A stretch of 32,263 nt of DNA, taken from assembly GCA_030446505.1 (NCBI GenBank), contig JAUJND010000061.1, positions 1 to 32,263 on the forward strand. Reading direction: 5' to 3'. The notes under the pieces are model-generated. The model was not told where the DNA came from and did no database searches. It saw only the letters and a program-made list of their open reading frames with translations. Each line of letters opens with the position of its first letter. The first letter of the stretch is position 1. Position numbers and translations under genes: made by a program. This DNA is from Chroococcidiopsidaceae cyanobacterium YX2bin18. Lineage in GTDB: Bacteria; Cyanobacteriota; Cyanobacteriia; Cyanobacteriales; Chroococcidiopsidaceae. Positions 26,273-32,263 of the stretch are shown one piece after another.

Positions 26273-27278
26273 TTAATTCAAGTGATTATTCGTAACAACA
26301 TTGTTGCGAGTAATCCACGTAATTCCCAGAGCAATTTCAGCCCGGTTTTTATTTAATCGTGGCGAATCCTTAAGGATGATTTGCTCATTGTGCCTATTGT
26401 TTATTAGCCTGTTGTTGTATACATAAGCGCCAGAGGTATCTGCAAGCATAATCCCTGCACTATTGTTATGCACCACGTTGCCAGCTACAGTAGCTTTGTG
26501 TGCTAGTTCAAGTTGAATCCCAATACCTTCATTATTTCGACTGATATTGTTGGTGATCCTTGTGTTCAAGCTTGATATGTCAAACCAGATTCCAGTCGCG
26601 AAATTGTTTTCAACAATGTTGTTGCGTACGACTACTTCGTTTGTCCTGATGAATTTGGCTCCAGCAGCATTCCAAGTTTTCCTAAAATGCTCGACATTGT
26701 TCCAGCTAATCGTGTTGTTCTCAAGCAATAAACCATCTGCATGACCGCCAAGACCCAGGCAACCGTTGTAGCTAAAGGTATTGCCACGCACAACCGCATT
26801 ATTGCTCCCTACATTGCTGCCTGTACTACCAGCAAGATGTACCCCGGTAAAGCCATTCCAGCTAAAGGTGTTATTCTCCAGAGTTATATTGGGCGCTCCT
26901 ACTTGAAGTGCGCGATCGCTGTAGTGGGCAAATCCTAGTCCTCGAATGGTCGTGCCAGCTGGCTTGGAATACTGATTTTGCCACAAAGCAAAACCTTGTT
27001 TTAAAGCCGTAGCTTCCACCATCTTGCCTGCTGGATTGTTGCCGATGTAGAGTTTATTGTTTGCTTTGTCTACATAAAATGTCCCAGGCTCTACACTAGC
27101 TTTGTTCGCCACTTGCTTAAGGGACACACCGTTCATGTACACCATATCGGTGTACCGAGCCATTGGGCGTTTTGGATCGGCGTATATCTCATTAACCACA
27201 GGCATCGAGTAATTCCAGCCATCTTTCCGCCATTTGCCACCTTCAGCAACCCAGCCTGTTACTAAAACACTGCCCTTA
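26273..27278 (-). pseudogene. Secreted parallel beta-helix protein, C-terminal part (interrupted by IS630)
   Basis: From the insertion point it reads KGSVLVTGWVAEGGKWRKDG, then YSMPVVNEIYADPKRPMARY and a run of beta-helix rungs: ITLENNTFSWNGFTGVHLAG, AVVRGNTFSYNGCLGLGG, LLLENNTISWNNVEHF, VVVRNNIVENNFATGIWFD, ITNNISRNNEGIGIQLE, VAGNVVHNNSAGIMLAD. The Asn ladders every 20-25 residues are characteristic of right-handed parallel beta-helix proteins (Pfam Beta_helix/NosD type), often polysaccharide lyases, epimerases or hydrolases. The catalytic residue cannot be named. Removing the IS element plus one TA joins it in frame to the signal-peptide part, giving 438 residues in total. Confidence 0.8.
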
Positions 27279-28225
27279 TAGCACTACGAAGTTACGTTAG
27301 GACAGTATTTAAAAGCAGCATCGACACAATCGCGAAAAGTTTCAAACTCCTCCCATCGTTGCCGCATCCAATTCTTCAACACAAACCACCAATGCTCGAT
27401 CGCGTTGAGGTCTGGTGAATAGGGAGGCAAATACCAGAGTTCACAGCCTGCTTGTCTCACCATCTCCTCAATGTACTGGGAACGATGAAAACTGGCATTG
27501 TCAATCACAATCACATCGCCGGGTTGCAAGCGTGACACCAGACAGTCCGTAAGCCACGTCTCAAACAACTCTCGATTGCAACTGCCCACAAACGTCATTG
27601 GCGCAAACAGGGTTCCAGATTTGAGTGCGGCGATCCAACTGACCCGCTCGGTGCGCTTGCCCAACTTGAGAGCATAGAAACGTTGCCCAATGTCACAGTA
27701 GCCGTAAGGATAATCATCGCGATTGTCAATGCCTGCCTCATCCACGTAGATAATCTGCTCGACCGATTTCATTTTCAGTTGTTCTCTGAAGGCTTGGCGC
27801 TGTTGCTCATCACGTTCTTGATAGCCATAGGTCTTTTTTCGGCTCACCCCAAGTTTTTGCAGTGCATCGCTGATGTTCTGCTGCGTCACATTGCCACCCC
27901 ATAGTTTTGCTAGTTGCGCTTGTATCTTGCTGCCATGTTGCTGAATAAATCCCCGAAACCGCTCCCAATCCTTAATTTTCTGTTTGCTGCTGTGTCGAGG
28001 GCGGCGGATGGGGCGGCAGTGTCCTTCCTCGGCTTCGCGTTTCAGCCAAAGGTCTAGCGTATTCCGACTAATGTTGAATAAACGACTCACATCCGTCTTC
28101 CGTTCTCCGCGTTTCACCGCCGCAACCGCTTTCTGTCGCAGGTCATCACTGTAGGGAGCAGCCATTGAAAGTTTTCGTTGGGTTTACCGCTCAATTATAC
28201 GTCCTAACAAAAACTCGTAGCGCTA
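27279..28225 (-). mobile_element. IS630-family insertion sequence, apparently complete
   Basis: A 947-bp element with imperfect terminal inverted repeats: TAGCACTACGAAG on the left against TAGCGCTACGAG on the right (read inward), both followed by a (C/T)GTTAGGAC block. It is flanked by TA at 27277-27278 and 28226-28227, the duplicated TA target that IS630/Tc1-type elements use. Taking the element out with one TA restores the interrupted host reading frame exactly, which fixes the ends. It holds one intact transposase gene and interrupts the beta-helix gene in the same orientation. Confidence 0.85.
27284..28165 (-). CDS. IS630-family DDE transposase
   Basis: 293 residues, full length and without frameshift. 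The N-terminal helix-turn-helix is SDDLRQKAVAAVKRGERKTD, then VSRLFNISRNTLDLWLK, which binds the terminal repeats. The DDE catalytic domain has IIYVDEAG (Asp142), VIVIDNASFH (Asp222) and PPYSPDLNAIEHWW (Glu257). Catalyses cut-and-paste transposition into TA. Its stop codon lies inside the left terminal repeat. The intact state suggests a recent arrival compared with the decayed IS remnants at the left end of the window. Confidence 0.95.
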   Translation of the reverse strand: MAAPYSDDLRQKAVAAVKRGERKTDVSRLFNISRNTLDLWLKREAEEGHCRPIRRPRHSSKQKIKDWERFRGFIQQHGSKIQAQLAKLWGGNVTQQNISDALQKLGVSRKKTYGYQERDEQQRQAFREQLKMKSVEQIIYVDEAGIDNRDDYPYGYCDIGQRFYALKLGKRTERVSWIAALKSGTLFAPMTFVGSCNRELFETWLTDCLVSRLQPGDVIVIDNASFHRSQYIEEMVRQAGCELWYLPPYSPDLNAIEHWWFVLKNWMRQRWEEFETFRDCVDAAFKYCPNVTS

Positions 28226-28538
28226 TAATCCAAGGTTTTTCATGCGGATATGCTTGCAAGGTCAGTTTTCTATTGATACCAGTAGTTACGTTGCGATAGA
28301 CACCACCACGAAAAACAATTGTTGAACCATTTGGAGCTTGTTTTACTGCTTTTTCAACCGTCCAAGGAGAGTTTGGTAACTTTCCAGAATTGTTATTTTT
28401 ACCATTTGGAGAAACAAAGTAAGCACCTTTAGGAATTGGGTAGTTTGTGTCTTTAATCCCAATGGCAGAAGCCATGTTTGGAGTAGCTAAAACAAGTGCA
28501 AATAGACTTATAACAGGCAAAGTAATTTTAGCATTCAT
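28226..28538 (-). pseudogene. Secreted beta-helix protein, N-terminal part (interrupted by IS630)
   Basis: Begins with a signal peptide (LPVISLFALVLATPNMASA) followed by KGAYFVSPNGKNNNSGKLPN, SPWTVEKAVKQAPNGSTIVF and RGGVYRNVTTGINRKLTLQA. This is the usual opening of secreted beta-helix (DUF1565-like) proteins, with the SP-W-T and STIVFRGGVY elements. An excellent ribosome site, AAGGAGG, lies six bases before the ATG. The frame runs into the IS630 element after PWI. The truncated ORF reading into the IS ends at 28191. As sequenced, only about 103 native residues can be made, so the protein is inactivated. Confidence 0.85.
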
Positions 28539-29220
28539 GACAGACCTCCTTTTTTAGTTTTGGATTATGAGCATGAGAAATGTTGCACTGCAAGCACGAA
28601 AGCGCCACAGATGCTTAATGATTTGCTCAATAATTTTGGGCATCAGTTATTAACCCTGATGCACTGAAAGTTCTAAGGTTTAAGAACGCCAAGCAAACCA
28701 ATTAAAAGCAAATCTGGTTTGCTTAGATAGGTAAATACAAGTGAGGTAACTTAAGTTGAACTCTTTATTTAGGAGTTAGCTAAGTTGTAAAGAACGAAAG
28801 CTTTTTTACAAGTGAACAATGGCTTTTGTTATTTTTTCTATAAACTCTAAAGCCACTACTAACCTATATCTACTTCATTTTATTTGTCAACTTTAATTTT
28901 GAGTTCTTTTATAAATAAATTTGGAGGAGTGATTTTTTAATAATGATATTGTTGGACAACTAAATAGTTCCAATCCTGATAGCAAGTACATGGAATGGAA
29001 CTTTGGCAATAGTTAAAATTGCCCTGAATATTAGCTATGCTTTAACGGAAGACCGCCTTCACTCTTTTTATTTTATTTAGTGTTCAGACTCTGCAAACGG
29101 ATTTATAACTACATAGTGAAGTAGCTAGAGCCACACCGCTTCTTCAATGAGAGTTCAGTTCTCTCAAAGAGAATAGTTAATTGCTGCATAAGGCTTTTTA
29201 GGCTTGGGGGATCTATAAGG
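28539..29220. other. Gene-poor AT-rich region upstream of the beta-helix gene
   Basis: About 680 bp without a supported gene. It should hold the beta-helix promoter. One short frame near 28945-29010 (VGQLNSSNPDSKYMEWNFGN) looks protein-like, but a stop precedes it within 12 bases. A short hairpin, TTCTCT-CAA-AGAGAA, at about 29159-29173 lies downstream of the DUF3102 gene on its strand, without a U-run. Confidence 0.35.
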
Positions 29221-30074
29221 TCAACTATGTCTTTCTCGGTGGAGATACTCAATGTTAGCAATCAAGCTTTTGCAGATTTCAGCGACAGAACTACTTTCCC
29301 TTTCCATCTGTCTCACTCTTTGATCTTTGATAGAAGCGTTAAGTTCGCCTTCAGGTGTAGCTTGCTCAGAATTACTTATTCTAGATAGAGGTTCTGTACC
29401 TACTTCTTTTCCCAGTAGTTCTTGCTCGGATTGGGCTGCATTATTGAGGCTATCCTGCACTTCATCACTTATCAAGGCTCCCTCATTTATTGATGTCTGA
29501 TTTTGCTGCGTGTGTTGTATTATGTCTGCTTCAGCACAAGGTATTGATTCTTTTTCAATTGTTTCAGCAGTGATATCAACCGTAATTGGCTCAGTTGCGT
29601 TACTAGATTTAGATAGATTCTTGTGCTGTTCGGCGATCGCCTTAGCTTTAGTGGAAGTAATTGTCTCGCCCTCAAAAGCTCGCTCTAGGGCTTCTTGACG
29701 AGCTGTTTCTGGTGTAGAGGAGCAGCTAGGAGGTAAAGAGCAGAAATAGCAATATCTAGTTGTCCAAATTTTGGACAACTGCCAAAGGACTCAAAGATGT
29801 TGATGTATTTGTAAGCTGTACTACGACTCCACTGGAACTCAGCCTTCAACCACAGGTTGAACTGACCGTATTCAAGACGATTTCTAACATCAACGAGCTT
29901 TTGTCCAACTTCCCATGGAGCTTGCGCTACATCACGCAGGCGTTTTTTATTTTCATATGCACACTGTTTGACAACAATTATAGTTTCTGTATCTAAAGCA
30001 GCATAATCAATACTTTGGGCTACCTCTTGTAACGGCTGTTCTGGTAGTTCAAAAGGCAATTCACTTAAAGTCAT
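29221..30074 (-). pseudogene. DUF3102-like DNA-binding-type protein, split by one frameshift
   Basis: The first frame (30074-29685) has the DUF3102 hallmarks: KKRLRDVAQAPWEVGQKLVD, VRNRLEYGQFNLWLKAEFQW, then SRSTAYKYINIFESF at about residues 82-97, a likely helix-turn-helix. LDIAISALYLLAAP follows. The second frame (29778-29221) continues STPETARQEALERAFEGETI, TSTKAKAIAEQHKNLSK and an acidic Ser/Glu-rich tail. The natural join is AAP-STPETA near 29715-29722, one base shift. The joined protein is about 284 residues. DUF3102 genes are common on cyanobacterial plasmids. A regulator or partition role is an inference from the HTH and from the divergent ribbon-helix-helix gene across the 9-bp repeats. 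Confidence 0.65.
29758..29780. repeat. Perfect 11-bp inverted repeat inside the DUF3102 gene
   Basis: AGTTGTCCAAA, one T, then TTTGGACAACT: 11-bp arms with a single-base centre. It lies within the codons for SCPKFGQL of the DUF3102 gene, so it may be either chance or an operator inside the gene. The core TTGGACAAC also occurs at 28952-28960, and TTGGACA twice in the array at 22391-22450. Confidence 0.45.
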
Positions 30075-30164
30075 GGCAATTCGCTCACTTTGAAAAGAGT
30101 GTTTGCAGCTTGGGATTGTGCGTTAAATAAATGTTGAATTGACTTTTACCTAATATAGCTCATG

Positions 30165-30209
30165 TATGTGGTCTATGTGAGCTATGTAGTCTAAGTCATT
30201 TATGTCAAT
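30165..30209. promoter_or_regulatory. Five 9-bp direct repeats in the divergent promoter region
   Basis: TATGTGGTC, TATGTGAGC, TATGTAGTC, TAAGTCATT, TATGTCAAT follow one another without gaps, between the start of the DUF3102 gene (30074, minus) and the ribbon-helix-helix gene (30264, plus). Tandem boxes of 7-10 bp are how many ribbon-helix-helix proteins bind cooperatively to their operators or centromeres. I infer that this is the binding site of the adjacent small protein. An overlapping inverted pair AGCTCA...TGAGCT spans about 30158-30183. Confidence 0.6.
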
Positions 30210-30263
30210 AGGATGAATTAACTAAACAGTAGATAATAGTGAGGTTAGATTTGCTGAAAAGCT

Positions 30264-30452
30264 GTGCCAGAAGAAGAAGATAGAGAAGTAGAATATCGGT
30301 TTCAGATAGCGGAGTCTCTTCGGCTGCGCTTTAAAGTTGCAACGACAATCAATAAAACCAACATGAAAGATGTTTTGTTGGAGTTTATAGAGTGGTACGT
30401 AGGAGACAGAGACAATCCTCCCGATAAGAGAGAACAACGTAAAAGAAGGTGA
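30264..30452 (+). CDS. Small ribbon-helix-helix DNA-binding protein
   Basis: 62 residues from a GTG start, since the frame is closed by a TGA just upstream. A charged N-terminal arm (PEEEDRE) is followed by a strand-helix-helix pattern: [20 protein letters not shown], then [18 protein letters not shown], and a basic tail (DKREQRKRR). This matches ParG/CopG/MetJ-type ribbon-helix-helix proteins, where the strand contacts the major groove and helices dimerise. Likely an autorepressor or centromere binder acting on the 9-bp repeats 55-100 bp upstream. No ParA-type partner is in the window. Confidence 0.6.
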   Translation: MPEEEDREVEYRFQIAESLRLRFKVATTINKTNMKDVLLEFIEWYVGDRDNPPDKREQRKRR

Positions 30453-30829
30453 TAGGGCATTTTGCTTTCGCGCTTGGCGCTACTAAATAGCTATGGAAGT
30501 TTTTGAATCAAGGCAATAGTTGCTGGCACTACTAGATTTGGCGTTTGTTGCGTTAGAAAGCAGTTTGAGCAAAGTCATGATAATTAGCTCTGGATTTAAA
30601 CTTGCTTTAATCAGTGTGTGGCTTAATGAAGTAAACAACTTCGCATCCCTCTACCTTCTATCGGGATAAACCCCACTGGTTTCTTGCAAAGATCTGTTGT
30701 TTGTTACAAAAAGTTACACTAGGACAATGTATTAAGCTTTATTACAAAAATTGTAGTTAAGCAAGATTTAAGACGATTAATTCCGAGATCTATATAGAGA
30801 GGCTGCTATGCCATCTCTAGGTCTATGTA
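30453..30829. other. Intergenic region before the sigma-like gene
   Basis: About 375 bp. It contains two copies of TTACAAAAA at 30704-30712 and 30742-30750 (38 bp apart), possible operator or promoter parts of the downstream gene. From 30808 a 23-codon frame with a good GAGAGG ribosome site begins (see findings). No other gene is seen. Confidence 0.35.
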
Positions 30830-31501
30830 ATGTTTGTCCTGACTTTCAGTGTGGAAATCATGGAGTGCCTGCAAAATGACAATGTTCTATCAGAGGAACT
30901 AGATGAGCAGTTAAAACAGCTAGCGCTTACAGCACAGCGTCATCCGCTTTTAAGTGACATAAGACGACGAACCTTAACCAAGCTGATCAGCGCAATTCTG
31001 CACTCAAAAAAGCTCTGGGTCCCTCGTCAAAGCCAGCTTAACGAAGAAGCTTATGATGAGGCAAAACAGGATCTGTGGCTTTATGTTTATGAGGAAATTG
31101 AGAAATACAACGCTGAATTAGGATCAGTAATAGTTTGGGTTAATATGCTGTTATGCAGAAGATTTTACCGAGAAGCTAAAGCTAAATTTATAGACAGGCA
31201 GGTTAACAAAGTTGCTGACATAGACAGTTTACTTAGCAACTATGTTTTTACTGAAAATTCATCTTCACTAATAAATACACTGTGGGAATATATTGAATTA
31301 GATCCTGAAGAGATTTTTAAAAAAGAGCATATAGAAAATCATCCAGAAGCTAATTTTCAAGCTCTAATGAAATTACAAATGTCAGGATTCTCAAGAAGAG
31401 ATATTTCATTAGAGTGGAAGATTAAAACTTCAACTTTAAATAGTTTTTATAGTCGATGTCTCAAGAAATTTAACTTAAAGTTTAAAAAATACTTACGTTA
31501 G
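30830..31501 (+). CDS. Sigma-70-like regulatory protein
   Basis: 223 residues, or 213 from the ATG at 30860, which may be the true start. A region-2-like segment YDEAKQDLWLYVYEEIEKYN, then SVIVWVNMLLCRRFYREAKA, resembles the core-binding helix of small sigma factors. The C-terminus has a region-4-like helix-turn-helix, MSGFSRRDISLEWKIKTSTL, followed by NSFYSRCLKKFNLKFKKYL. These features fit the small sigma-70-like proteins of cyanobacteria often placed before a DUF1822 gene. The next ATG comes 12 bases after its stop, with GAGG overlapping the stop, so translation is probably coupled. Divergence from canonical sigma regions leaves its activity as a sigma factor unproven. Confidence 0.65.
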   Translation: MFVLTFSVEIMECLQNDNVLSEELDEQLKQLALTAQRHPLLSDIRRRTLTKLISAILHSKKLWVPRQSQLNEEAYDEAKQDLWLYVYEEIEKYNAELGSVIVWVNMLLCRRFYREAKAKFIDRQVNKVADIDSLLSNYVFTENSSSLINTLWEYIELDPEEIFKKEHIENHPEANFQALMKLQMSGFSRRDISLEWKIKTSTLNSFYSRCLKKFNLKFKKYLR

Positions 31502-31513
31502 AGGTAGTCAATC

Positions 31514-32263
31514 ATGCAGCCACGAAATTCGCCTCCGGGTTTTGATGTACCTCTAATCCAAGAAGCACATCAAATAGCAGAAAAGTTCTCTCTTCAACAA
31601 AAGGACTTGTCTAAAGCAAAGCAAGTTTATTTTAATAGTTTAGCTGTGTATGCAGTCAGATTTTATCTAAAATGTATGAAAATCGAGGCTGTTTGGGAAG
31701 CTAGCGATAGTTGGGATTTTTTAATGCAGGCTCTTTTAGATGTTGCAGATTTAGTTCTACCTGGTATTGGTAAATTAGAGTGCCGTCCAGTGTTGCCAGA
31801 GATGCAAAGCGTCTATATCCCGGCTGATGTTTCCTTTGAACGGGTTGGCTATATAGCAGTGCAGATTGACCGTTCACTTAGAACTGCAACATTATTGGGA
31901 TTTTTGGAAACAGTTCCAATAGAAGAAGAATCATCGCTTAACCAGTTACAACCACTGGAAGATTTACCAGCACACCTTGGAAAAGTTAGGCAAGCAAAGT
32001 TAACTAAAGCTCCAGAAAGATTAAGTCAGTGGTTTGAAAATATCTTTGATGTTGATTGGCTATCTGTACCAATATTGTTTAGTAGAGTAGCGAATCCAGC
32101 TTTTAATGCAAGAAGTACTAATTTATTAAAAGCAGCTAGCTTGGAAGATTCAACCAATAAGATTAGTCGCGGCAAGATCATCGATTTAGGAATTCAAATA
32201 ATCGGTTATCCATTATCTCTAATTATAACTATCACGTCAGTCACTAATGAAGAAATAGATATT
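31514..32263 (+). CDS. DUF1822 family protein (3' end beyond the window)
   Basis: Open for 250 codons to the window edge. Starts QPRNSPPGFDVPLIQEAHQI, then KAKQVYFNSLAVYAVRFYLK, IEAVWEASDSWDFLMQALLD, KLECRPVLPEMQSVYIPADV and ERVGYIAVQIDRSLRTATLL, the pattern of cyanobacterial DUF1822 proteins. Later QWFENIFDVDWLSVPILF is a Trp-containing segment also usual in this family. Its molecular role is not known. It is commonly located beside a sigma-like gene and upstream of genes for CHAT- or CHASE2-domain proteins, so the gene after the window edge is of interest. Ribosome site GAGG overlaps the upstream stop. Confidence 0.75.
   Translation, partial: MQPRNSPPGFDVPLIQEAHQIAEKFSLQQKDLSKAKQVYFNSLAVYAVRFYLKCMKIEAVWEASDSWDFLMQALLDVADLVLPGIGKLECRPVLPEMQSVYIPADVSFERVGYIAVQIDRSLRTATLLGFLETVPIEEESSLNQLQPLEDLPAHLGKVRQAKLTKAPERLSQWFENIFDVDWLSVPILFSRVANPAFNARSTNLLKAASLEDSTNKISRGKIIDLGIQIIGYPLSLIITITSVTNEEIDI

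Noticed and set aside
28940..29015. Short frame reading VGQLNSSNPDSKYMEWNFGN after a GGAGGAG-like stretch
   Set aside because: A stop lies just upstream, spacing of the ribosome site is wrong and the frame is only about 25 codons; kept as a remark only.
29159..29173. Hairpin after the DUF3102 gene as a terminator
   Set aside because: The stem is only 6 bp, AT-rich, and lacks a following U-run.

Overview
The window is a piece of a cyanobacterial conjugative plasmid or integrated conjugative element. Three things support this: the HIP1 octamer GCGATCGC recurs on both strands throughout, the proteins look like those of filamentous cyanobacteria (DUF3102, DUF1822, small membrane proteins), and about 21 kb is one minus-strand type IV secretion (T4SS) cluster. 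No rRNA, tRNA or CRISPR array is visible.

Layout. 1-1030: debris of two insertion sequences (IS1595-like C-terminus, IS4/Tn5-like N-terminus) and a pair of 14-bp palindromes. 1110-22047 (minus strand, transcribed right to left): small membrane protein, VirB2-like pilin, VirB3-VirB4, VirB5-like, VirB6-like, VirB8-like, VirB10-like, VirB9-like, a very large VirB1-like cell-wall hydrolase with an M23 domain, two small exported proteins, a long repeat protein, the VirD4/TraD coupling protein, a TPR membrane protein and a type IA topoisomerase. Apart from a relaxase this is close to a complete mating channel plus DNA-handling enzymes. 22050-24560: regulatory DNA with a 10-bp-phased repeat array, then broken small genes (MerR-like regulator, small membrane proteins, a zinc-ribbon/coiled-coil membrane protein). 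24762-28538: a cargo block with a Tat-exported sulfatase and a secreted parallel beta-helix protein, the latter split by an intact IS630-family element. 29221-32263: a DUF3102 protein and a divergent ribbon-helix-helix protein separated by five 9-bp direct repeats, then a sigma-70-like protein translationally close to a DUF1822 protein that runs off the window.

How it works together: VirB2/3/4/5/6/8/9/10 would build the envelope-spanning channel and pilus, the VirB1-like hydrolase would open the peptidoglycan, VirD4 would dock DNA, and topoisomerase would relieve strain. The RHH/DUF3102 pair with its repeats looks like a control or partition locus.

Many genes carry single-base frameshifts. 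These cluster in a few genes (VirB4, the VirB1-like gene, the repeat protein, the small genes at 22.7-24.5 kb), while neighbours of up to 2.4 kb are clean. Where the frame is restored by eye the protein stays family-like, so either very recent decay or local sequencing error is possible. The sequence alone cannot decide.
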